Assembly: GCA_035578175.1 (NCBI GenBank)
Contig: JAQMRL010000002.1
Location: 79,137,325-79,201,324 of the forward strand
Direction: 5' to 3'
Source of the DNA: Catonia carolina
Taxonomy: Eukaryota > Arthropoda > Insecta > Hemiptera > Achilidae
DNA: 64,000 nucleotides
The notes under the pieces were generated by a model that ran no database searches, was not told the DNA's origin, and saw nothing but the letters and a program-made list of their open reading frames with translations. Shown piece after piece: positions 56,701 through 64,000 of this stretch. The position numbers and the translations under genes were made by a program. Each line of letters opens with the position of its first letter. The stretch's first letter is position 1.

Positions 56701-59700
56701 AATTTAAAATCTCACAACTTTTATTTAAAACGTTTTTTGTATAACACTTAGTTTATCGATAATTAGCGATTTTGTTTTTTTTCTCATGAAATCGTGTAAA
56801 AAATAGATTTTTTAAAGATTTCAGCCTTAGTATACATTTTACGACAAAAAATTATAATGAAATTTATAGGAAATTAAAAGATCTACAACTTTTATTTAGA
56901 GCATTTTTCTCTACGGAGCCTAGTTTAGTGTGAAAGAATGATTTTCCGTATTTTTAAGCCAAACTGAGGTAGATTTTCATTTTGCGTCTTTTACTCATGA
57001 TTAAAATAAGATTATGTTTTTTGAGGTTAGGTTTCTGTTTATTTCTAATGTTTTTACGACGAATGTTACGTTACATTGTTAATTATCTGCATTGGCAAGA
57101 GAAAATCGTGTGAGTGTTTTACACCTGATTTTTTTTTTACTTTATCGTTTTGTTACATGTATTCAATTAATAATTTCATTAGTAAACCATGTTTTTTTTT
57201 TAAATTTTTTGTTTGACAGATGAAGACGATATCGAAAAAACTTTATCAACAACCAATCTTGATCAGTTAGTTCAAGAGGCTGCTAGCGATATTCCTTCCA
57301 AACAATTATTGGCCGTTCAGTCGGCTCGGAAACTTTTATCATCAGACAGAAATCCGCCGATCGACGACCTGATCCGAAGCGGCATTCTTCCAATACTTGT
57401 ACTATGCCTCGAAAAACACGACAAGTAAGTCATACTTTGCATCATCTCTTTGTATGTATAATACACCTAAATGCAACTCTGTTGTTTCAAGTTGTAAACA
57501 TTTAATGTATTCCCAGTAAGTAAATGAATTAATATTTTTTTATCCGTTGTGTATTATTGAATAATTTTATAAGTGATAATTGAATCGGTAATAAGGTGGT
57601 ACTCTTCTGTTATGCAGCTGCCGCTCTGATTTCCGCTAATTTTTTTCACTTCTACATTACACAAATGAACGGAACGATTAGATTATATAGTTTGGTTATT
57701 TTACGCACAAAAACTTTATAGGCTGGCTACTGGGTTGTGGCCTCTCCGCACAAAGCGAAGGACAGTCAAGAATGTGCCAAATAGACCTCTACAATATTGT
57801 ATAATGCCGTCTTGTGTAAAACAGCTGACTTTTACAAGGCTGCTTTCATTATTATTGCTATTTAAATAAAATCATATAATCATTCATCATAATTAATTAT
57901 TTGAAATATATATTTTCTAACCACCAGAATACGGTAACATAAAACACTTACCAATGTTTATAGCACTTTCGTGTATCTTATACACATCTTCAGTAAATTA
58001 ACATTTATTACAAGTCAAAATTTAAAACTTCCTGCTCCTACCATGGTAGATAAGGAATAGTCGATTCTTATATTTAAAACAGTCTTGCCAACTTAATCAG
58101 TTGATTGTCGTATTCAATTTGTGTGTTCATTAATTTCTCCCTGCTATTGTATTTATAAATATAATATTTTTCCAGAATTTCAATTTCATTTTGTTTGTTA
58201 TTTATTTCTAATATTTCTAGATTATTTTTTATATTCGACATATTGTGTTTATTTTTCAATTTTAAATAATACGGCTGTTTAAAAATCCTACATAGGATGT
58301 TTAATAAAATAATTAATTATTTATATATCCTGAAAGTATTTTGTGTTTTAGAATTACGATGAAAATATACGTTGGTTTGTCACCATAAAAACTAGATGTT
58401 GTCACTGTTCATTTTTTAGAAATTGTTTTACACCCAATATTAATTTATATTTCATCAACTTACTGTTCAGTGAATGGGGGAGGGGGCACGCCCCAGACCA
58501 CACAGCGTGTGCCCATAAAACTGTGGTTTTAACTACCCTATCCTTGCCTGCTTTCGAGGTAACGGGTGCTGGCCGTAGCATCTCCGTGTGCTATTCGTAG
58601 TAGACCTGTGTGTGGTAGAGCCACGTGCAAAGCATTTTAGCGGCGTAACGAGCTTGATGGCTACTCGTCCGAGTACTGAGGGGAGTGGGGCGCCCTGCGG
58701 ACGTGACCGCACCCACTCATTTCGGTTGGCCTCTCAAGGGTTGTGGGTTCCTGGGTAGCGCTCTAAGCCACTTAGCTGCTTAACCCTATCTGTCACAATT
58801 TGGTAAAACCTCTAGAATTGGCGGCAAGTACTTTTTACACATGTTGCAGCTGGTATTTTAAAAATATGTCAAAAAATCAATTCTCATTAAATATACAACA
58901 TATATCAAATTAAACAGAAAATTCCAAATTTTAATACAGTATAAAATGTAAAGGTAACTTACCTTGATATATTTCAGTAGATATTTTCAAATTTCACATT
59001 TTCACAAAAAAAGATAAAATGTTTTACAAAGTTTTCACTTGGGCTATTCATTCAGAGTGCGATTAATTTAACACTCCGCCTTGCCTTTTATGGGCATAAT
59101 AAAAGCTATAAAAATGAATAGGTACTTATATGAGATCTTTCGGTGTCATCTGACATCAGTTTCTTAAATGGTCACATTTTATAATATTTCTGTTTGTGAA
59201 ATAGTTCATTACAAAGCGTGATCGATTCCGTTCGTCTTTGTCAGCTGTTTCTAATTTTACTGGATGTTTAATATGTTTTGTTTTTGAACAGTGCACAGTT
59301 GCAATTTGAAGCGGCATGGGCGTTAACAAACATTGCTAGTGGAACGTCAGCTCAGACGCAGGCAGTGGTGGCGGCAGGCGCAGTACCTCTTTTCTTACAG
59401 CTTTTATCGTCGTCGCATCAGAATGTCTGTGAGCAGGCAGTTTGGGCTTTAGGTACGCTTTTCTAATCATGTTTGTTAATTATATCCTGATGTAATTGTA
59501 ACGGGTGTTTTATTAACGACGCAACCCTGATTATAAGAAGATAGAAGTAATACATCGGTAAATTTTCTCTCCCCCAATCGGTATGTTGGCAACAGTGTAC
59601 TCAAGGCCAACTACCCCTAAGACAGTTAAAATGTTCCAGTCAAGCATTAGTCTGGTGACAGTCATTTCGTTATATTATATCAGCATAGGTTTTTTCCAAG

Positions 59701-62700
59701 AAAGAACCAGGTGTTTATTGTAGAGACTTGCATAGCGAGTAAATCTTACGAATGTGTGCAAGATAAGTTTCAATTGAAATTTCCCCGTTCTGCCGTTCCG
59801 AATAAATCGTCAATATTGCGTTTGATAAATAAATTCTGTATAACTGGGAGTGTACTCGATGAGAAACCACCTCGCCAGCCAACAAAATTAACCGCGGAAG
59901 TTCTTGAAGATTTGAAAAATGGTTTGACTCAAATCACCTAAAAAATCGCTTAGAAGATTATCATTGCAAGCTGGGCTAATATTAACTACTGTTTCCAGAG
60001 GTACAAAAAAGTTACATTTGCATCCTTATCGCGTTGGCATTGCATTTGTAAGATTTACTCGCTATGTAAGTCTCTACAATAAACACGCGTTCTTGGAAAA
60101 AACCATTGCTGACACAATATATTAAAATGATGGCTGTCACCACACTAATGCTTGACTGGAACATTTTAACTGTCTTAGGTAGTTGGCCTTGAGTACACTG
60201 TTGCCAACATACCAATTGGGGGACAGAAAATTTACCGATGTATTACTTCTATCTTCTTATAATCAGGGTTGCGTCCTTAATAAAACACTTGTTATTATCG
60301 TAACAACTTTTAAATCAAGTGTGGATTTTCACAGTCAAATTTGGCCTTCTAACATTCTTACAACATAAAATGCGTAGAATTGTATTTCAAAATATAATCT
60401 TAGCCACTTTTGAAATTAAAGCAATACAGTACAACCTCGTTTATGCGAACTAACTGGGGCCAACGGTTATCCAGAAAATAAAAAATCTGTGTAATAAACA
60501 AAAGTATTCTTAATTTAGTGACTTACTGTTTATTACAATAAAAAAAACATTTTTTTAACAAAATTACATAGAATTGTTTGAAAAAAATATAGTAATAACT
60601 TTTCACATCATTTGTTAACAAAGAATTGGTGCAGTGTTTTCTGTTTCGAACACGTGTGGTGTTTGAATGAAGCATGGTCATGCCAAAAGCTTTATCATTA
60701 ATAATTCAACTGAAGTGGCACTCGAAGCTTTCTTAAATTTAACAAAAAGCATTTTGTTACCACAATTTATTTCGCAATCTATGTAGGAACTGTACATTTA
60801 ATCAAAATAAAAGCATATATTTGATGTACTTAGTTACGTTCTTGCTATCGTTGTTAAAAATTATTATTCATGTGGAAATGTCCTTGATGTAGACCAACGT
60901 TTTTAATCCATACACGAAATTAAATTCATCTTCATCACTACTTTTTAATTTTAATATTTTTAATTCCTAATATGTATACGTTGCAATCTGTTCAATTGAG
61001 AACAATAAGCAACCCCATGACCCAATCAGATGAGGATGATGTGAATGACGTGTAAATAAGGTGAAGTCTTGTACAGACCCAGGCCGACCATTTCTGAGAG
61101 AGTATGGTTAATTGAACCCCAACCATCAAAGTACATCGGCAACCACTGTCTAGTATTGAAATCCGTGTAAAAGTAACTTAACTATACTAGGATATGAACC
61201 AGGAACCTTCATTTCCGAAAGTCAGCAGTTAAACAGCTGATTCATGGCGTTGACTTTAACTCTAGACCAATCCCCGGTGGGTTACTTTGAATCTAAAGTG
61301 GAATTTCAAAATTTAATTTTCTTTTACTTCCCTATTGTTTACTTCTTTTACATTGTTATTGTTAATTTTGTAACTTTGCAACTTTTCTTAGTTATTTATT
61401 TTCTAATTTTATTTAGTTGAAGTGAGAGCAAAGGCTGTCTACTTCACTCACGTTAGTTTAGTTCTTTTATAATGATTTGCTTAAAGCCACATTGTAAAGA
61501 CTGATAGTAAATTTTAAAAAAAATTAAATGTGAACATTGACCCTTTTGCGGTCTGTAAGCTATTTTAGGAAAGTTACTCTCAACTCGAATGGCCAGCCCT
61601 GCTGGACACGGCCACGTTCTATATCAGCTGTTTGCCTTTTTTCTAGTATAATCCTCTCAGCTCGTCCGGCCAGCATAGGTGGCCATTCTAAGCAATTTAT
61701 TTAAAATTGTTTAGTATTTTTCTGGCAGGTTGCACCACTCATAGGGCAAAGACAATTGTAAATAGTATCTAAAGTAACAGTAATAATTTTGTCCATTTTT
61801 AACATTCAATATTTTATTATGTTTTACAGTACTTAGCAAACTATAAATGCCATTGTATTTGCCATTTCATTAGCTTTCAATAAAACATAACAATATTAGA
61901 CTTAGAATCCATTTTGGATTTTTAATGTGTAAAACCTTAGGTCTTATCACATTTACAGATTGAAACAAAAAGTTTAATACAAGCTGGTGTAGCAGGGATG
62001 GCAGAATGGTGGCCACCAGTGCTGGCTGTACAACCTTTTTTTTTGCACCCTGGAGTTTTTTTTTTGTACGCTATAAAAAGTTTCACCAATCAAGTAATTT
62101 TTCTGATTCCTTTCAAAGGAATTCAAATCCTCACAACATTTTTTAAATCGGGGTAATTTATTCATGAATTTTCTCCCTGCATAAGTAGGTTTCTGTTCAA
62201 ACAATTTTGTGGAGTGATTAGCCACATAATAATCATTTCTGTTTCTCGTGTTATGATTGTGAACATTGAAATTCTGCCTGAGAGGCACGGCGCTGTGAAA
62301 ACAATGATGAGCTGACTCAGTAACAGCTGTGGCCAGCACTGGTGGCCATTCGAGGGCAAAGGGTTAAATAAATTAAAAAAGGTCTACAAATCCGATTTGG
62401 ATCAATGAGGCTGTGATACAATAATTACTTTACCATTTCACAGTGTTGTTGATCTGATCGTAAATAAATAGAGTTAAGATGGCGTTGGTTTTTGTTTTCA
62501 GGTAATATTATCGGCGATGGCCCTATTCTGCGCGACTACGTAATAAATCTTGGTGTAGTTCAGCCGTTGCTAGCGTTTATTAAGCCTGAAATACCTATCA
62601 CATTCATGCGCAATGTGACGTGGGTAATCGTGAATCTATGTCGTAATAAGGACCCACCGCCACCTGTACAGACCATTCAAGACATACTGCCGGCTCTTAA

Positions 62701-62728
62701 CATTCTCATCCACCATACAGATATCAAC
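45906..62728 (+). CDS. KPNA4: Importin alpha, KPNA3/KPNA4 class (5' half, exons 1-5)
   Basis: Exons 45906-45968, 55480-55582, 57220-57424, 59292-59452 and 62502-62728 splice in phase to 253 codons; the rest of the gene lies beyond the window. Importin alpha binds nuclear localisation signals in the cytoplasm and bridges cargo to importin beta for import. Residues about 10-50 are the importin-beta-binding domain (FKNKGK, MRRRRNE, ELRKNKR, KRRNVP). ARM repeats follow, with the NLS-groove W-x3-N pairs W133/N137, W175/N179 and W218/N222 and the block [12 protein letters not shown]. The IBB sequence fits the alpha-3/alpha-4 class better than alpha-1/2. The ATG has A at -3 and G at +4. Intron 1 is 9.5 kb and full of mobile elements. 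KPNA3 versus KPNA4 cannot be separated here, since insects usually have one gene of this class. Confidence 0.9.
45969..47254. other. Importin alpha intron 1, first part: nothing recognised
   Basis: AT-rich unique-looking sequence without repeat families or exons that I can see. Confidence 0.4.
47255..47287 (-). repeat. piggyBac-like terminal sequence
   Basis: The minus strand reads TTAACACTTTGAGTGCTAGG, matching 63485-63512 (+). TTAA next to a CACTTTGAG start resembles piggyBac-superfamily ends. No partner end or transposase nearby. Confidence 0.35.
47404..48261 (-). mobile_element. Helentron-like element, copy J
   Basis: Minus orientation; both ends recognisable, (GT)n at ~47539-47560. Confidence 0.6.
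48812..50651 (+). mobile_element. Helentron-like element, copy H (outer), split by another copy
   Basis: The 5' fragment 48812-48880 stops at CCTAACATTA, and the remainder 49802-50651 resumes at the next family position. The inner copy sits exactly between. Confidence 0.7.
48885..49801 (+). mobile_element. Helentron-like element, copy I (inner, full length)
   Basis: Complete copy within copy H. The junctions define the family ends as A-rich/TCTGGTGTG on the left and GAGAAAGTAAT on the right. Confidence 0.7.
50905..51915. mobile_element. 1,011-bp near-palindromic element, inverted copy
   Basis: Same length and almost the same sequence as 32665-33675 but in reverse-complement orientation, shown by the asymmetric centre. 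It is flanked by TA and runs into a (TA)n tract. It lies in intron 1 of importin alpha. Confidence 0.75.
51993..52036 (-). ncRNA. Hammerhead ribozyme motif, palindrome 1 left arm
   Basis: Mirror image of 52120-52163; CUGAUGA at 52031-52025. Confidence 0.6.
52120..52163 (+). ncRNA. Hammerhead ribozyme motif, palindrome 1 right arm
   Basis: Helix I GUUAA/UUAAC (52120-52124, 52159-52163), CUGAUGA 52125-52131, extra U, helix II GGAUC/GAUCU with loop CAGG, GAAA 52147-52150, then self-complementary AGGCCU. Confidence 0.65.
52221..52510. repeat. Long palindrome 2 (diverged copy of palindrome 1)
   Basis: Same outer arms (CCACCGGTAAACACACAAAA) with a different spacer. The minus-strand arm keeps CUGAUGA (52318-52312). 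The plus arm has an inserted ACA giving CUGACAAUGAUGG, which breaks the core. Confidence 0.8.
52280..52325 (-). ncRNA. Hammerhead ribozyme motif, palindrome 2 left arm
   Basis: CUGAUGA, extra U, GGAUC-CAGG-GAUCU, GAAA and AGGCCU are intact. Helix I (GUUGA with UUAAC) is weaker and offset by extra bases. Confidence 0.5.
52549..52593. repeat. Penelope-like terminal segment
   Basis: CATCCTATGTAGGATTTTTA...CAGCCGTATTATTT recurs in the inverse sense at 54690-54745 and 58256-58316, and partly at 24843-24862. Confidence 0.5.
52650..52692 (-). ncRNA. Hammerhead ribozyme motif, palindrome 3 left arm
   Basis: Mirror of 52703-52745. Confidence 0.65.
52703..52745 (+). ncRNA. Hammerhead ribozyme motif, palindrome 3 right arm
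   Basis: Helix I UUUA/UAAA (52704-52707, 52741-52744), CUGAAGA 52708-52714, extra U, helix II GUGUA/UACAC with loop CAAGA, GAAA 52731-52734, GCGC, then UA before helix I. Confidence 0.7.
52835..53150. mobile_element. Fragment of the DUF4817 long-TIR element, plus hairpins
   Basis: 52830-53010 matches the arm of 59501-60292 (GATTATAAGAAGATAGAAGT, CCAGTCAAGCATTAG). A second inverted pair GCATAAAATATTAACTAATA lies at about 53080 and 53149. Confidence 0.55.
53597..54537 (-). mobile_element. Helentron-like element, copy K
   Basis: Full length in minus orientation, (GT)n at 53734-53780. Confidence 0.6.
54604..54692. repeat. Palindrome 3 relative lacking the ribozyme core
   Basis: Arms TTGAAATATATATTTTCTAA...CGGTAA mirrored around CATAAAACAC. 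It is continuous with the Penelope-like terminal segment at 54690-54745. Confidence 0.7.
54840..55199 (+). pseudogene. LINE C-terminal remnant with (TAA)n tail
   Basis: Reads [20 protein letters not shown], a frameshift, then [20 protein letters not shown]. This parallels RKRRLAFFGHLSRM and EWSEERRKQQSARM of the LINE at 41107. Ends in TAATAATAATAATAA. Confidence 0.65.
55480..55582 (+). CDS. KPNA4: Importin alpha exon 2 (IBB core)
   Basis: Acceptor gtttatag before 55480, donor gtaaga at 55583, 103 nt. It encodes [20 protein letters not shown] and [11 protein letters not shown], the basic helix that contacts importin beta. Confidence 0.9.
55760..56284 (+). mobile_element. Mariner-like relic, right side lost
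   Basis: Left end CGAGGTGTGATTGGAAAGTT after TA. Peptide start [20 protein letters not shown], two stops, [20 protein letters not shown], then a deletion jump to [20 protein letters not shown]. Runs into Helentron-like copy L. Confidence 0.65.
56285..57128 (-). mobile_element. Helentron-like element, copy L, truncated at one end
   Basis: Lacks the hairpin end. The other end (CACACCTGATTTTT) lies 91 bp before the importin alpha exon 3 acceptor. Confidence 0.55.
57220..57424 (+). CDS. KPNA4: Importin alpha exon 3
   Basis: Acceptor gtttgacag before 57220, donor gtaagt at 57425, 205 nt. It encodes an acidic linker and ARM repeat 1 ([34 protein letters not shown]). A Helentron-like copy ends about 90 bp upstream of the acceptor. 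Confidence 0.9.
57957..57999 (-). ncRNA. Hammerhead ribozyme motif in a Penelope-like element
   Basis: CUGAAGA at 57993-57987, extra U, helix II GUGUA/UACAC with loop UAAGA, GAAA, GUGC, UA, helix I UUUA/UAAA. Same family as palindrome 3, with one change in helix III (GUGC for GCGC). Confidence 0.65.
58074..58259 (-). pseudogene. Penelope-like element endonuclease C-terminal tail
   Basis: Reads [35 protein letters not shown] and ends QLIKLARLF. The same NKNKHTMSNIK block follows the GIY-YIG fragment at 25165. Confidence 0.6.
58480..58640 (-). repeat. Dispersed repeat R3, copy 2
   Basis: Reverse complement matches 28775-28900. It continues to ~58830 as GC-richer sequence that I cannot assign. 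Confidence 0.45.
59292..59452 (+). CDS. KPNA4: Importin alpha exon 4
   Basis: Acceptor ttttgaacag before 59292, donor gtacgc at 59453, 161 nt. It encodes ARM repeat 2 ([20 protein letters not shown]) and the start of repeat 3 ([11 protein letters not shown]). Confidence 0.9.
59501..60292 (+). mobile_element. DUF4817-type element with ~270-bp inverted repeats
   Basis: Inverted arms of about 270 bp from GGTGTTTTATTAA at each end, with TA outside. 59690-60030 encodes [20 protein letters not shown] and [20 protein letters not shown] (DUF4817 HTH), then stops. The catalytic region is gone. Starts 48 bp after importin alpha exon 4. Confidence 0.75.
60293..60952. other. Importin alpha intron 4, nothing recognised
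   Basis: A CAGTACAACCTCGTTTATGC start near 60425 resembles a pogo-like end, but no partner was found. Confidence 0.3.
60953..61286 (-). mobile_element. tRNA-derived SINE (type b)
   Basis: Same layout as 26671-27004, more diverged; head GGATTGGTCTAGAGTTAAAG on the minus strand. Confidence 0.65.
61548..62361. mobile_element. piggyBac/looper-like repeat with LINE insert
   Basis: Ends CCCTTTTGCGGTCTG and (inverted) CCCTTTGCCCTCGAATGGCC share ACTCGAATGGCCA-like subterminal sequence. TTAA follows the right end; the left flank reads TTGA. Confidence 0.4.
61974..62339 (-). pseudogene. LINE ORF2 C-terminal fragment
   Basis: Reads [38 protein letters not shown] and [12 protein letters not shown], the usual tail of insect non-LTR polyproteins. 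Confidence 0.6.
62502..62728 (+). CDS. KPNA4: Importin alpha exon 5
   Basis: Acceptor gttttcag before 62502, donor gtaagt at 62729, 227 nt, phase 0 out. It encodes [38 protein letters not shown] and LIHHTDIN. The next exon is outside the window. A ~395-bp retroposon starts 57 bp into the following intron. Confidence 0.9.
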
Positions 62729-62785
62729 GTAAGTCGTAAACAAATTTCACTCTTAATTGGTGCAATAGTTTTTTTGTTTTTTTCC

Positions 62786-63162
62786 TGCCCATAACAGACA
62801 GGTGGAGTGTCAGATTATTTACACTCAATCTGTTCTCGTTGCAGGGCTAAAATAAATAGTTCTGTTTCTTTATCACACGGTCAGCCAATTAAATGACTGA
62901 ATCATTTAATAACAGAAGAGGTTGAGGTGTAAAAGACACTACTCAAGAGTTATCTCCTCTGAAAGTAATGAATTTCATTATACAGTTGGACCCTGTGGTG
63001 AATGAAGTGAAGGTGTCATTTGCAGAGTGGGCCCGGCATGCTGATAAGCGTAATTTTCCACTCAGTGAGTTGTGGCAATAGTAAACCACCTGACTCCTCG
63101 TTTTACTTAGTAAAACCTCTACACATTCAAACCAGCCCACAGGCTGATCACCTCAACAACAA
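62786..63162 (+). repeat. ~395-bp retroposon (R2 family), copy 8
   Basis: Starts TGCCCATAACAGACAGG and ends CTCAACAACAATA; importin alpha intron 5. Confidence 0.65.
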
Positions 63163-63193
63163 TATTTAAAGATGTTGTACTATCTTCAGTCAT

Positions 63194-63442
63194 TTGTATA
63201 AAACTGGTATAAAAATACAAATACAGCAGGTAACAGCGGATGTAGGCAACGAAAACAAAGAGGAAGTTGAAGAATTCTGCTATCTAGGGAGTAAAATAAC
63301 AAAGGATATTGGAAGCACAAATGATATCAAAAGTACGATTGCTCAAGCTAGCAGGGCTTTTGAAATGAAAAACAGCGTACTGACTACAATCATTGATTTA
63401 CAGATTTGGAAAAATTTCTTAAAACCTATATTTGGAGTGTAG
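63194..63442 (+). pseudogene. LINE reverse-transcriptase fragment (RTE-like)
   Basis: Reads KEEVEEFCYLGSKITKDIGS, TNDIKSTIAQASRAFEMKN. This is the post-catalytic region (EEFCYLGS) of RTE-type reverse transcriptases; both ends are missing. Confidence 0.6.
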
Positions 63443-63483
63443 CATCGTTCGGGAGGGAAACATAAGTAATTGAATGACTGAAT

Positions 63484-63830
63484 CATTTAACACTTTGAGT
63501 GCTAGGGACAAAAAACATTGACGTTTATTGAAAAAAACACAAAAAAACTTATTATACATCTATTATAAAAGGTGTATACTTTATAAACAAAACTGTGTTA
63601 TTGAATTTAAGAAAAAGCAAACACAAAAATTTCTTTTGTGAAAAACAAAACTCATGTGTATAACCTCACTGTTTACTGTTCCAACAGCTGTTTCGTTATA
63701 AGTGAATAAAACACTAACGTACTAGCACCGCTTCAACGGTGTACATTTGTACTAAATTGTACGTAAATTTAGAATAAATGATCAAATTCCGTAAAATTAC
63801 ATGATTCGCAAGCTGATGATGATTTTGCGT
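63484..63830. repeat. piggyBac-like end and unassigned sequence
   Basis: TTAACACTTTGAGTGCTAGG at 63485 pairs in sequence with 47255-47287. The remainder is unassigned. Confidence 0.35.
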
Positions 63831-64000
63831 GTTTCATTCACGATTAAAGTAAGGTTATGTGTTTTGAGTTTAGGTTTTTGTTTATTACTAATGTTAGGTT
63901 ATATTAGTTATTATTTGAATTGGCAAGTGAAAGTTGTGTGAGTGTTTCACACCAGATTTTTACGTTCTCTTGCCTATATGAATATATAGAAAGGAAAGTA
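63831..64000 (-). mobile_element. Helentron-like ends, two copies head to tail
   Basis: 63831-63960 is the TCTGGTGTG end of one copy. 63964-64000 begins the hairpin end of another, which runs off the window. Confidence 0.5.

Larger units (their letters stand above)
57897..58316 (-). mobile_element. Penelope-like element 3' part with hammerhead
   Basis: In minus orientation: the C-terminal endonuclease tail (58259-58074), about 75 nt of untranslated sequence, the ribozyme motif, then the ACCACCAGAATACGGTAACA arm shared with palindrome 3. Confidence 0.7.

Overview
This window is animal nuclear DNA, most likely from an insect with a large, transposon-rich genome. Spliced genes with GT-AG introns, intact mariner-type transposons, tRNA-derived SINEs and DUF4817-type transposases support this; I cannot name the species. 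Two host genes are recognisable, both split into short exons in a sea of mobile elements. No viral or bacterial genes were recognised.

Gene 1, minus strand, 40822 to 18463 (22 kb). Six coding exons join in phase into one 347-residue protein. It has an arginine/serine-rich N-terminal half, a helical middle and a C-terminal W-V-K-R-L...R-Q motif, and I read it as the RSRC1 (SRrp53) splicing-related protein. Gene 2, plus strand, from 45906 off the right edge: the first five coding exons (253 codons) of an importin-alpha of the KPNA3/KPNA4 class, with the importin-beta-binding domain and the first ARM repeats. The two genes are divergent, about 5.1 kb apart. A candidate terminal exon of a third gene lies near 6117-6168 (+).

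Nearly everything else is mobile DNA. 1-9 kb: palindromic element end, ~395-bp retroposons (called R2 here; not the R2 rDNA LINE), a deleted mariner inside a SINE, and copies of a ~940-bp Helentron-like family. 8.6-12.9 kb: a four-deep nest with an intact mariner (357-aa ORF, perfect 30-bp inverted repeats) at its core. 13-16.2 kb: Penelope-like and DD41D-type transposase debris plus a palindrome carrying a hammerhead ribozyme motif. 17.4-18.3 kb: a 67-bp minisatellite just 3' of gene 1. 18.6-40.7 kb: introns of gene 1, holding a Tigger-like MITE, a solo LTR, two more Tc1/mariner elements, Helentron-like copies and a 1,011-bp near-palindrome. 40.9-43.8 kb: intergenic pogo-like MITE interrupted by a 5'-truncated LINE, and a PIF/Harbinger derivative. 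46-64 kb: introns of gene 2 with more Helentron-like copies, the inverted partner of the 1,011-bp near-palindrome, and a cluster of long palindromes carrying hammerhead ribozyme motifs on both strands.

The most interesting system is the set of palindromic and Penelope-associated hammerhead ribozyme motifs (15.4, 52.0, 52.3, 52.7 and 58.0 kb). Three sequence families share one architecture: a CUGANGA box, one extra U, a 4-5-bp helix II, GAAA, a self-complementary hexamer as helix III, then a short helix I. One copy sits directly downstream of a GIY-YIG endonuclease tail of a Penelope-like element, which ties the ribozyme to that retroelement class.
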